Positions 8,545 to 16,130 of a stretch of DNA of 38,018 nt are shown in pieces; within the stretch, counting starts at the first letter, position 1; each line of letters begins with the position of its first letter. A program made the translations under genes and the position numbers. The notes under the pieces are model-generated. The model had not been told where the DNA came from. It searched no databases and was given only the letters and a program-made list of their open reading frames with translations. The stretch comes from CAZJJK01 sp964546285. GTDB taxonomy: Bacteria; Spirochaetota; Spirochaetia; Treponematales; Breznakiellaceae. The stretch lies in NCBI GenBank assembly GCA_964546285.1, contig CAZJJK010000019.1, positions 1 through 38,018 of the forward strand, read 5' to 3'.

Positions 8545-9921
8545 ATGCCGCGCATCAAGCTTTTTGACGACCGCGCCTTCTATAAACAACTTTTTGCTAT
8601 CGCGTCGCCGATAATGGCGCAAAATTTAGTCAATGCCCTAGTCAACTTATTGGACACGACGATGATAGGCCAACTGGGAACGACGGCGATAGCTGGGGTT
8701 GGGCTAGGAAACCAAATATTTTTCTTTTATATGATCCTAACCTTTGGTATTGTGTCCGGCGGTTCTGTCTTTGTCGCCCAATATTGGGGCAAGGGCGATG
8801 TCCATGGCATACGACACACGACCGGCCTTTGCCTCTTTCTGGCCCTTGTCCCGGCCTTGTTATTTACCGCCTTCTGCGCCCTATGGCCGGAAGAGCTCAT
8901 CGGTATATTCTCCCGCGATTCCGACGTTATCGCCGCCGGCGCTGAGTATCTCCGCGCCGCCTCGCCCCAATTTGTGCCTTTTTCCATTGGCTTTGTCCTT
9001 ACTCATATCATGCGTTCTACGGAGCGGGTTCGTCTGCCGATGGTGACAACCATGATCGCGTTATCGCTTAACGCGATTCTGAATTATCTATTGATTTTTG
9101 GTATTGGGCCGTTCCCAGCCCTTGGCGTTTCAGGCGCCGCTATCGCAACGGTTATTTCCCGTTGCTTGGAAACCCTGATAATACTCATCGCCGTCCGCTG
9201 GCGGCGCTATGAATTCGCGATGGCGCCTAGGGAGCTTTTTCGCTTCAATGCGGCGTTTGCGGCACGTTATTTCAAGATAGCCGTTCCGGTAATGGTCAAC
9301 GAATTCATTTGGTCTTTAGGCATTACTATACAGAGCGTTATTCTGGCACGCACCCATACCGATGCCATCGCCGCCTTTAATATCGTTAACACCGTTTCTC
9401 AATTGACCTGGGTATTCTTTATCGGCTTAGGAAACGGTATTGGAGTGATGATAGGAAAGCGCATAGGTGAGGGGCAGGGCTCAAGCGCCAGACTTTACGC
9501 CAGCCGGATAGCGCGTTTCGCGCCTCTAATGGGCGCTGTTTTCGGTCTCCTGCTCTTTGGCTTAGCCCGTTTTCTGCCGTTTTTCTTTAAGGTGGAGGCT
9601 TCGGTCTTCGCCATCGCCAATGCCATGTTCCTAATTATGGCTATCGCTTATCCGCTGCGCGCCCTTAATATGGCTATCGTTATCGGCGTTTGCCGAGCCG
9701 GCGGCGATACCGTGTATTGTGTATTTATCGATGTGTTTTTCATGTGGACTGTCGCTCTGCCGGCCGCGGCCCTGGCTTCCTTTATTTTTGGGGCTCCGGC
9801 GATAGTGGTCTATCTCTTTCTTCAATTTGAGGAACCGCTAAAGGCGATTATCGGTCTGTCGCGGCTACGTTCGGGCCGCTGGCTTCATGATGTTACGAGA
9901 GACGATAAGCCGCTTGCTTAA
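8545..9921 (+). CDS. MATE-family multidrug/Na+ (or H+) antiporter
   Basis: The 458-residue integral membrane protein has about twelve hydrophobic segments in two related halves. The N-terminal LFAIASPIMAQNLVNALVN and DTTMIGQLGTTAIAGVGLGNQ are typical MATE signatures, as are the repeated GSVFVAQYWGKGD and GNGIGVMIGKRIGEGQ regions at the end of helix 2 in each half. Members export drugs, metabolites or siderophore-like compounds using ion gradients; the substrate here is unknown. ATG 8545 is preceded by GGTGGAGG at good spacing. A TTG nine codons upstream (8518) is in frame but lacks such a site. The gene stands alone: 148 bases of non-coding DNA precede it, and a long non-coding stretch with a hairpin repeat follows. 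Confidence 0.92.
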   Translation: MPRIKLFDDRAFYKQLFAIASPIMAQNLVNALVNLLDTTMIGQLGTTAIAGVGLGNQIFFFYMILTFGIVSGGSVFVAQYWGKGDVHGIRHTTGLCLFLALVPALLFTAFCALWPEELIGIFSRDSDVIAAGAEYLRAASPQFVPFSIGFVLTHIMRSTERVRLPMVTTMIALSLNAILNYLLIFGIGPFPALGVSGAAIATVISRCLETLIILIAVRWRRYEFAMAPRELFRFNAAFAARYFKIAVPVMVNEFIWSLGITIQSVILARTHTDAIAAFNIVNTVSQLTWVFFIGLGNGIGVMIGKRIGEGQGSSARLYASRIARFAPLMGAVFGLLLFGLARFLPFFFKVEASVFAIANAMFLIMAIAYPLRALNMAIVIGVCRAGGDTVYCVFIDVFFMWTVALPAAALASFIFGAPAIVVYLFLQFEEPLKAIIGLSRLRSGRWLHDVTRDDKPLA

Positions 9922-10064
9922 GCGCGGCGAGACATAGGCCGGCAAGGAAAAATCGCGGGCTGACACTGAAATAGTGAATAAGGACGGCAAAGAAGGCTGG
10001 TTCTTTGTTTTCTATATCGATTGGAGCAGGGGACTTTTAAAAGCTGATTCAGAAAAATATTTGT

Positions 10065-10157
10065 TCTTGAGGTTCTTGCAAAAGTCGGTTACTTTCGCAA
10101 GAACCTCTCACAGTTTTATTGCGAGGGTTATTATCTACATACAATACAAATAATAGC
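10065..10157 (+). repeat. 93-bp hairpin repeat, copy A
   Basis: Copy A matches the reverse complement of 14064-14156 at 91 of 93 positions. Its first half (10069-10107) folds into a stem of GAGGTTCTTGC/GCAAGAACCTC, extended after one mismatch by AAAGT/ACTTT around a 5-base loop. The second half begins CAGTTTTATTGC. In copy A only, GCAATAAAACTG at 10156-10167 closes a second hairpin with it. The element starts 143 bases after the MATE stop codon. It may be a REP/MITE-like mobile element or a terminator module; no protein that would move it is present here. Confidence 0.9.
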
Positions 10158-10577
10158 AATAAAACTGCGCTTGCAATTATTGTCGGCTTTTAAAAGTTGA
10201 AGACTTTTGAAAGCGACTCTCTTGTATAAGCTATTTGGAAAATAGTGAATTGTCATTGATGGATTTCCTCTAAAAATAGCTCGTCACAAGATGGCTTGTG
10301 CGCCTATAGTAAAGCGATAATTTTGAGTCTGATCGTGGGAAACAGCCCGAAACGCTGCTTCTCTTCCCTTTATGTTTTCTGTTCATGCCAGCTTCTTGAG
10401 TGGTAGTCTTTCTTTTCGCTAAATTCATAAGCGTTTTGGCGGAAGTCTAAATTTTCTGGACCGCGATTAGCCAAAAATTAATATCTCTCCACATCCCCAG
10501 CCCCCTAAATCCTCGCCCGCCGGCGTTACTCCGGTCATACACCTAAGGTGACGCTGTGTTTCATGATCACGGTATAC

Positions 10578-10626
10578 AATTAAAAGTAAAAAATTAAGGA
10601 TTATTTACCCTTTTTTGTTTTTAATT
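10578..10626. other. AT-rich hairpin upstream of the luxR-type gene
   Basis: Arms at 10578-10593 and 10611-10626 pair over 16 positions (14 Watson-Crick plus two G-U) around a 17-base loop. Both strands end in A or T runs, so it could act as a weak bidirectional terminator or a structured leader about 150 bases before the luxR-type start. Its role is unknown. Confidence 0.4.
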
Positions 10627-10779
10627 TGATGAAATATGTTTCGAAGCGGCTTTTTTTGTCTTTTCCGCCTTGACGCCTCCATAATTACGCGCGTAAATAA
10701 GCGGTGAATTCGGATTAGGCGTTTCCCAATTCAGGGACCATGCTTTTTGCCAGTTGAACGTGTAGCCGTGAAGGTTTTT

Positions 10780-11508
10780 ATGCCCAGGTTTTACCATGAA
10801 TTATCATATAGCGGCTACTTTTTAGGTTTTGTTTTCGCTATCGGAAGCCTTATCCAATTGATCCTTGGTATCGCGTTTCACAATTACGGTTTTCTCGAAT
10901 TAGCGTTGAAACCGCCCTTACTGAGTTGCTATGTCACCATAATTCTGATGCTATTGAGCGCCCGCTGGCGCCGCTTAGCTATCCTCCAGCCCCTCTTCCT
11001 ATTGCTCGTTCTGCCTATCCCTTTATTTGAAAGTTATACTTCTTTCTACAGCTTAGGCTCCTATGTTTGCGCGATAATCTTATTTCACAAGGGCGGTTTT
11101 CTAAAAAAAAGACGCGTGGTAAAAATAATACTGCTTTTAGCGTACCTCTATGTGGTCGAAATAGCGGCGATCCTTCATTCGACTGGCGATATTGTTTTCG
11201 CTCTTAGTCCGGTCCTTGTCGTCTCGGCCTTTTTGGCTTTCCTCTACTTGTCGTTCAAGGATAAAGTGATCGTCTATCTAGAGGAGGCCAAGCCGAGGCT
11301 GTCTTTGTCGGCTTGCGGCTTATCGGCCATGGAACAGGCGTATGTCCAGCGTTTGATCGTCGGCGATACCATGAAGGAAATAGCGTATAACGCGGGAATA
11401 TCCGAATCTACGGTAAGGAATTCCTTATCCAGGGTTTATAAGAAACTGAAGGTCGCCGATAAAACGGCTCTTATCGCCTATTTGTCTCGCTTCAATTTAG
11501 AGAATTAA
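10780..11508 (+). CDS. Membrane-anchored LuxR-type transcriptional regulator
   Basis: The 242-residue protein has about six hydrophobic segments in the first 170 residues (for example YFLGFVFAIGSLIQLILGIA and VVKIILLLAYLYVVEIAAIL) and a C-terminal LuxR/GerE helix-turn-helix at about 178-240: LSAMEQAYVQRLIVGDTMKE, then GISESTVRNSLSRVYKKLKV. Such proteins are thought to sense a membrane or envelope signal and regulate transcription from the membrane; the signal and targets are unknown. ATG 10780 has GAAGG five bases upstream. A TTG at 10747 is an in-frame alternative giving 11 more residues. The gene converges with the isocitrate dehydrogenase gene (27 bases apart). A small GC hairpin lies between them (CGCGC/GCGCG near 11515). 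Confidence 0.8.
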   Translation: MPRFYHELSYSGYFLGFVFAIGSLIQLILGIAFHNYGFLELALKPPLLSCYVTIILMLLSARWRRLAILQPLFLLLVLPIPLFESYTSFYSLGSYVCAIILFHKGGFLKKRRVVKIILLLAYLYVVEIAAILHSTGDIVFALSPVLVVSAFLAFLYLSFKDKVIVYLEEAKPRLSLSACGLSAMEQAYVQRLIVGDTMKEIAYNAGISESTVRNSLSRVYKKLKVADKTALIAYLSRFNLEN

Positions 11509-11535
11509 TAGATGCGCGCTTAAAAGGCGCGGGGC

Positions 11536-12732
11536 CTACAGCCGCTTGGCGATAGCGTCAACAAAATCCCAGGAATCAAGGATACGCCGTGGCGCTGGAT
11601 TGGCTAAACGCGCTAGATCGCCGGTCATCTCGCCTTCCTCTATCGTATCCAAAGTCGCTTTTTCAAGCCGATGAGAAAAGGCTTTGAGTTCTGGAAGTTC
11701 GTCCAGTTCAGCTCGTTTTGTTAAGGCCCCTGTCCACGCGAAAATCAAAGCCACGGGGTTGGTGCTGGTTTTTTCACCATTTTTCCAGCGGTAATAATGT
11801 TGTTGAACGGTGCCATGAGCGGCCTCGTATTCAAACGCGCCTGAAGGCGAAACTAAAACGCTGGTCATCATAGCCAAGCTGCCGGAGGCGCTGGCTATCA
11901 TATCGCTCATGACGTCGCCATCGTAATTTTTGCAGGCCCAGAGCATGCCGCCCTCGCCTTTGACAACGCGGGCTACAGCATCATCAATCAGAGTATAGAA
12001 ATAGCTAATTCCTACCGCTTCGCAGGCTTGTTTGTATTCCCGTTCGTACACATGAGCGAAAATTTCCTTAAAACGGCCATCATAGACCTTGGAAATAGTA
12101 TCTTTTGACGCGAACCAGATATCTATTTTTTCCTCAAGCGCGTAGATGAAGCAGGCTCTGGCGAAACTTTCTATAGACGCGTCGATATTATGTATTCCCT
12201 GAGCGATGCCGGGGCCCTTAAAGTCCGCCACCCTTATTCGGCTTTCTTTCCCCTCGGCGCTGGTATACACCAGTTCCACCTTGCCTGGCCCAGGAATGGT
12301 CAGTTCGGCGGCCTTGTATACATCGCCGTACGCGTGGCGTCCAATGACGATAGGCTTGCGCCAGCTTGAAACTGTCGGCTTAATGTTTGAGACGCTAATG
12401 GCTTTGCGGAAAACGGTTCCATCTAGGATAGCCCTGAGCGTGGCGTTTGGGCTGGGATGAAGGTGTTTTAGCTTGTATTCTACCCCGCGAGCGGCGTTTG
12501 AAGTGATAGTAGCGCATTTTACGCCAACGCCCAGGCGCTTAACGGCATCCGCCGCTTTTACGGTTATTTCATCATCGCTATTATCGCGGCTTGTAAGGCT
12601 TAAATCATAATACTCCGTTTGTAGATCGATAAAGGGAAGGAGGAGCCGCTCTTTGATTAAGGCCCAAAGCACTCTTGTCATTTCATCGCCGTCTAGCTCG
12701 GCTATGGGTGTTTTCATTTTGATAGGGATCAT
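11536..12732 (-). CDS. icd: Isocitrate dehydrogenase, homodimeric 'eukaryotic/Thermotoga' type
   Basis: This enzyme oxidatively decarboxylates isocitrate to 2-oxoglutarate. The 398-residue protein is colinear with the short, eukaryote-like IDH subfamily: PIAELDGDEMTR at the N-terminus, the GRHAYGD substrate segment (R132 of human IDH1 corresponds to R132 here), PGPGKVELVYT, the metal-binding aspartates in LIDDAVARV and NYDGDVMSD, and EAAHGTV followed by TSTNP. At the NADP 2'-phosphate loop it reads GTVQQHYYR (Q310, Q311) where NADP-dependent relatives carry Arg. The substrate loop reads SNIKPTVSSW instead of the NIPRLVSGW of human IDH1. Cofactor use is therefore uncertain. A GGAG ribosome site precedes the ATG by 6 bases, with a TTGACA promoter upstream. 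No other TCA-cycle gene is nearby, so a biosynthetic (glutamate) role is plausible. Confidence 0.92.
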   Translation of the reverse strand: MIPIKMKTPIAELDGDEMTRVLWALIKERLLLPFIDLQTEYYDLSLTSRDNSDDEITVKAADAVKRLGVGVKCATITSNAARGVEYKLKHLHPSPNATLRAILDGTVFRKAISVSNIKPTVSSWRKPIVIGRHAYGDVYKAAELTIPGPGKVELVYTSAEGKESRIRVADFKGPGIAQGIHNIDASIESFARACFIYALEEKIDIWFASKDTISKVYDGRFKEIFAHVYEREYKQACEAVGISYFYTLIDDAVARVVKGEGGMLWACKNYDGDVMSDMIASASGSLAMMTSVLVSPSGAFEYEAAHGTVQQHYYRWKNGEKTSTNPVALIFAWTGALTKRAELDELPELKAFSHRLEKATLDTIEEGEMTGDLARLANPAPRRILDSWDFVDAIAKRL

Positions 12733-12767
12733 GGCCGCTCCTCATAAATCTATCCAATTGTTTTGTA

Positions 12768-12795
12768 TATATATGTAAATCTAAAGGCTTGTCAA
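12768..12795 (-). promoter_or_regulatory. icd promoter (reverse strand)
   Basis: On the reverse strand a perfect TTGACA (12790-12795) is followed after 16 bases by TATATA (12768-12773); an 18-base spacing to an overlapping TATATA also works. The -35 hexamer shares five bases with the -35 of the forward promoter at 12789-12816. Confidence 0.6.
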
Positions 12796-12816
12796 CGCAT
12801 AGCTTCATGATATAAT
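12789..12816 (+). promoter_or_regulatory. Promoter of the orphan gene at 12844
   Basis: TTGTCA (12789-12794) and a perfect TATAAT (12811-12816) are spaced by 16 bases. Start of transcription near 12823 leaves a leader of about 20 bases containing TAAGGA before ATG 12844. It is one of the strongest promoters in the window by sequence. Confidence 0.7.
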
Positions 12817-12843
12817 GCGCGAAAGAGAGCGTAAGGAATCCGA

Positions 12844-14064
12844 ATGTCGGCATCTAAGCCAGGCTCCGTGCCCCACACAAAACCGGGTCCTCTGCCCGTA
12901 AGAACCACCAGCGGGCGGGAACGAAAGCGTTGCCTCGATATGCGAGCGCGCATCGTTCTTAACGATGCTGGAACTAGGCTCTTTTTAAGTCGAATACCAA
13001 CTTTGCATCGTTTTGATGGCGTGGATGGCGAGGCGCATTATGGTTTTAGGCTCAGAACCATCGATATGCCCTGGCTCCGCCGCCTTCTGCTGTCGAATCT
13101 TCTGGATAAGGCCGAATTTCCGGTTAGTGATGTAGGCTCCGTAAAAGGCGACCTGGGCGATCTGTCTAAGCTGGTAATCTTTTCCTTGCTCTACAACCGT
13201 TTCCGTTCAGCGGTAACCGCCCGCGCGGTTGACAGTGACGTGATTAGGCGATGGAATCGTCTCCATCCCCATCAGGCCATGGATGCTCAAAACGCCGCTT
13301 CCACGCCAGAATTACGATCGGCTCTCTCTTCCAGGTTGACGGCCATCGATGAGATTAAAAGGGAAATTTTAATTCCCGTGCTGAAAGACCTAAGATTGGA
13401 TGAAAAACGTTCATCCGAGGATAGGCATCGCTTGGAATATTTCGCCAAGGATCTGCTTCAGCACATGGATCCGCTTGTCTTTTTCGTATTGATGGGCAGC
13501 CCGCCGCAAATCCGGCAAAGTATTGAAAGCGATATCTCCAAAGAGTTGGAAGCTTGTTTGGATAAGGCGGATTTAGCCGATTACCTTACCTTGATGGTTT
13601 TGGAAATAATGAGCGCGGCCGAGCGCTCCACCTTGATAGAGTTGGCTGGGCCGACGATAGCGCCGATGAAGTTAAGAGCGATGCTAGAGAATCCTCATGA
13701 TCGCAATCTGCTTCTCGCGCGTTTACCCAACGGTTTAGGCTCCGCCATGGTTTGGTCCTTGTCCAGCCGCTGGTCGCTTGGGCGTTGGCGGTATCGATTA
13801 CGTCTTAGTTTGTTTGATGGTTCAAGTTCCTATGAGGATTCCAAGCGTTTATTTGAGGAGCGCGGTCGTTTAACGGTTGGTGACCGTAGCTTGAAGGAAT
13901 TCTATGATTCAGGTAGCGGCCCCTATGGCGACGATGGCCTTGGTTGGTATTACCTGTCTTTTCTCGGAGACGCCTGCCAAAATATGGGTGTTGGCTTTGA
14001 GGCTTCGGTACGGGAAAGAACGGGGAAGGGGACAGCCGCCGTAAATCTTGTTTTCGTCTTTTAG
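12844..14064 (+). CDS. Conserved-looking orphan protein, function unknown
   Basis: I do not recognise this 406-residue protein. It is soluble in appearance, rich in Leu, Arg and Asp, with no signal peptide or membrane helix. The first 35 residues are Pro, Thr and Arg rich and look disordered. Residues 60-300 look mainly helical (for example LSKLVIFSLLYNRF, VLKDLRLDEK, ELEACLDKADLADYLTLMVL). The C-terminal part (about 300-406) looks more strand-rich, with GDDGLGWYYLSFLGDAC and a final AAVNLVFVF. Codon usage resembles the neighbours. ATG 12844 fits the strong promoter and a TAAGGA site; an internal ATG at 12940 lacks one. Its stop codon abuts hairpin repeat copy B. It diverges from icd, but nothing ties it functionally to that enzyme. 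Confidence 0.75.
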   Translation: MSASKPGSVPHTKPGPLPVRTTSGRERKRCLDMRARIVLNDAGTRLFLSRIPTLHRFDGVDGEAHYGFRLRTIDMPWLRRLLLSNLLDKAEFPVSDVGSVKGDLGDLSKLVIFSLLYNRFRSAVTARAVDSDVIRRWNRLHPHQAMDAQNAASTPELRSALSSRLTAIDEIKREILIPVLKDLRLDEKRSSEDRHRLEYFAKDLLQHMDPLVFFVLMGSPPQIRQSIESDISKELEACLDKADLADYLTLMVLEIMSAAERSTLIELAGPTIAPMKLRAMLENPHDRNLLLARLPNGLGSAMVWSLSSRWSLGRWRYRLRLSLFDGSSSYEDSKRLFEERGRLTVGDRSLKEFYDSGSGPYGDDGLGWYYLSFLGDACQNMGVGFEASVRERTGKGTAAVNLVFVF

Positions 14065-14156
14065 CTATTATTTGTATTGTATGTAGATAATAATCATCGC
14101 AATAAAACTGTGAGAGGTTCTTGCGAAAGTAACCGACTTTTGCAAGAACCTCAAGA
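14064..14156 (-). repeat. 93-bp hairpin repeat, copy B (inverted)
   Basis: Copy B is the reverse complement of copy A (10065-10157) with two differences. It begins on the last base of the forward orphan's stop codon and ends just inside the reverse-strand C_GCAxxG gene, whose last Ser codon and stop (14151-14156) lie within it. It therefore fills the whole convergent intergenic space. The 39-base hairpin is at 14114-14152. Seen from the reverse-strand gene, it has the same orientation that copy A has relative to the MATE gene. Confidence 0.9.
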
Positions 14157-14606
14157 GCCTTTCTCTTGATAAGGCTCTAAGCTCAGTTCAACCGCTTTTT
14201 TAACGATATTCGTACAAATAGCGCTATGTACCTGTCGTTTATTAGCCTCATCACGGCCTTCGCTGGTGCTGAGATCACATTGTATTAGGTCCCGGCAATC
14301 GATAGCGCCAAATTCTTCGCTAAAGCGGGCTATAAGCGTGGCCGCTTCGGCATAAAGCGCGTCCTTTTGTTCAGGGCTGGCTTCCGAAGAAGCTTTTCGC
14401 AGGCCTAGGGCTAAAAGGACGCCGGAAAGGGCGCCGCAAACAGCCCCTGTTCTAGCCACCCCGCCGCCAAAAGCCGAGGCGATTTTTAGCGCCGTGCTTT
14501 CGTCAAGACCCAGCTCAACCGCTAGGGGCGCGAAGCATGATTGGGCGCAATTATACCCAGACGCGAAAAATTCCGCCGCCCTGTCAGAGAGTTTTTCCTT
14601 GTTCAT
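14151..14606 (-). CDS. C_GCAxxG_C_C family redox/metal-type protein
   Basis: The 151-residue cytoplasmic protein matches the C_GCAxxG_C_C family by its cysteine pattern: GYNCAQSCF near the N-terminus, FGGGVARTGAVCGALSGVLL in the middle, then DCRDLIQCD and HSAICTNIV. Members are small, often fused or linked to redox proteins or transporters, and are suspected to carry a redox-active or metal-binding cysteine set; no reaction is established for this one. The start is placed at the ATG with GGAG seven bases upstream (MNKEKLSD). The frame stays open to 14864, but that part is antisense-free overlap with the symporter and not protein-like. The start overlaps the end of the symporter gene by 23 bases, indicating translational coupling. 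The final Ser codon and stop lie inside repeat copy B. Confidence 0.85.
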   Translation of the reverse strand: MNKEKLSDRAAEFFASGYNCAQSCFAPLAVELGLDESTALKIASAFGGGVARTGAVCGALSGVLLALGLRKASSEASPEQKDALYAEAATLIARFSEEFGAIDCRDLIQCDLSTSEGRDEANKRQVHSAICTNIVKKAVELSLEPYQEKGS

Positions 14607-15963
14607 AGTGTACTCCGGAGTTTTTTCCCGCGATGAGGAATGATAATAAAGCCAAGGCCGCGGAAACGATAATGCCAGCCAGGGGTAAAACTTGGGCGGC
14701 CAAGCCGGTACTGAAACTGCCGCCCATGCCCATGGCGTAGCCGATAACAATCGCCGCGACAAAGAGCGGCCCATTCGGCCTGCGACCAGAAACTCCGTCT
14801 TTATCGAATTTGGCGTACATAAGGGCCACAAATAAAGCTGGCACCAAACCGGCCGTATATCCATTGTAGGTTTTCATAATCAGGCCAATGATATCGGTTT
14901 CAAAGACGGCGATAAACATACCGATTAGGGCCACCAAGGATATCCAAAGCCTTGTCATGCCGACTGACGGTTTTTTAATAAGGTCGTTTTGGACTATCGC
15001 GCCGGCCGTGAATAAAACCGTATCGGAAGTGGAGACTATAGCGGCTAATAGGCCAAAGACTAAAAGCACGCCAAGTACTGTTGGCAGAGCTGTCTTCGCG
15101 ATAGCGTTTAGCGGGTCAAGCCCGCCGCTGTCAAAACCGCTGGCCCGCGCCCATAAGCCGATGAACGTCATGATAAAGGCAAACACGAGCATTCCGCCGC
15201 CGCTAAAAAAGGAGGATTTTCGAGCGTTGTCAGCGGTATCGGCGGATAGGAGCCGGGAGAACATCATGGGGCAGATAAAATAGGAGCCGCCCATCACCAC
15301 GATATAATAGATAAGATCGATGGGGCCAAAATCCGAGGTGAATAGGTCAATTACAATAGGGCCAGCCGGTGGTCTGGCCGCATAAAGCCATATCAAAGAT
15401 ACGATTACGGCAATCGCTAAAACGCCGAATTGGAAAAGATCGGTTCGCAGCACCGATTTTTGACCGCCGATAAGGGTATACACCGTGATAGTGACCGCGG
15501 CTATCAATACGGCCGGTTCGTGGGCAAGTCCCACAAGCGTACCTAAAACCCTTGCTACCGCGACGAATTGCGACGCCGCTATACCGATCCAGGTTATAAG
15601 TACTATAAGGGATGTTACGGTTCTCGCGGCCGGGACCGCGCTTTTTTCCGCCAGTTCGGCCAGGGTTAGGGCGCGGCTTGCCCTGACTTTCCGTGATAAT
15701 AGGGCGCCTTGGGCAAAATGAGCGAAAGCGCCGGCGGCGACAAACCAAAAAGCGCAGAAGCCGAGTGTGCTGGCCTTTTGGACGGTTCCGATAGTGATGC
15801 CGCCGCCAATCGTTGAGGCTAACATTGACGCCGTCACAAAAAGCTTTTTTTGGTTTCTATCCGCCACAAGAAATTCTTCCATATTCGCTTGACGCCTATA
15901 ACTGTAAACCGCTACGGCAAGCAGGGCGATAGCGTACGCGACAAGAGAAAGGGTTACTGTCAT
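14584..15963 (-). CDS. Sodium:solute symporter (SSS) family transporter
   Basis: The 459-residue protein has about twelve or thirteen hydrophobic segments and the SSS layout: an N-terminal helix, a YSYRRQANMEEFLVADRN loop, then SMLASTIGGGITIGTVQKAS, which corresponds to the substrate/Na+ site region, and a C-terminal half with AAIVSTSDTVLFTAGAIVQND, where the conserved Ser/Thr pair of the second Na+ site usually lies. The substrate (amino acid, sugar, short acid) cannot be read from the sequence. The start has GGGGG six bases upstream. It is followed directly, with a 23-base overlap, by the C_GCAxxG_C_C gene, so the two products may work together. Confidence 0.9.
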   Translation of the reverse strand: MTVTLSLVAYAIALLAVAVYSYRRQANMEEFLVADRNQKKLFVTASMLASTIGGGITIGTVQKASTLGFCAFWFVAAGAFAHFAQGALLSRKVRASRALTLAELAEKSAVPAARTVTSLIVLITWIGIAASQFVAVARVLGTLVGLAHEPAVLIAAVTITVYTLIGGQKSVLRTDLFQFGVLAIAVIVSLIWLYAARPPAGPIVIDLFTSDFGPIDLIYYIVVMGGSYFICPMMFSRLLSADTADNARKSSFFSGGGMLVFAFIMTFIGLWARASGFDSGGLDPLNAIAKTALPTVLGVLLVFGLLAAIVSTSDTVLFTAGAIVQNDLIKKPSVGMTRLWISLVALIGMFIAVFETDIIGLIMKTYNGYTAGLVPALFVALMYAKFDKDGVSGRRPNGPLFVAAIVIGYAMGMGGSFSTGLAAQVLPLAGIIVSAALALLSFLIAGKNSGVHYEQGKTL

Positions 15964-16130
15964 AATAAACCCCCTTTTAGGCGTATTGTATGGCGGGGCT
16001 TAGCTTCTATCAAGGGTGCTATGGGAGAGATGCAAATCTTTCGCCACGTTTATGTTGTTGAGGCGGCGCGGCCGCTTCACCATATCGCCGTTTTATGTCA
16101 TTTATAGGGCTTGTATTTGTAGGAGGCTAT

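Larger units (their letters stand above)
9922..10779. other. Long non-coding interval between MATE and luxR-type genes
   Basis: No convincing gene is seen in 858 bases, unusually long for this otherwise compact window. It holds hairpin repeat copy A (10065-10157), an AT-rich hairpin (10578-10626), and a short palindromic stretch near 10524-10555 (GCGTTACT pairing with GGTGACGC, with wobble pairs). A 59-codon open frame from GTG 9974 to 10153 runs into the repeat and has no ribosome site. Its first 20 residues look protein-like, so a decayed gene end is possible but unproven. The AT-rich part before 10780 is the likely regulatory region of the luxR-type gene, but no clear promoter was assigned. 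Confidence 0.6.

Noticed and set aside
9974..10153. 59-codon frame from GTG, ending in repeat copy A
   Set aside because: It has no ribosome site and two thirds of it is repeat sequence. Possibly a remnant, so noted in the non-coding entry but not called as a gene.
10335..10360. Short stretch GTGGGAAACAGCCC that resembles an rRNA motif
   Set aside because: The match stops after about 14 bases and the flanks do not continue as rRNA; treated as chance.
11515..11531. GC hairpin between luxR-type gene and icd as a terminator
   Set aside because: There is a 6-bp stem but no T-run on either strand, so it is not called as a terminator.
14607..14864. Upstream extension of the C_GCAxxG_C_C frame
   Set aside because: It overlaps the symporter coding sequence in another frame and its translation is not protein-like; a good ribosome site supports the internal ATG.
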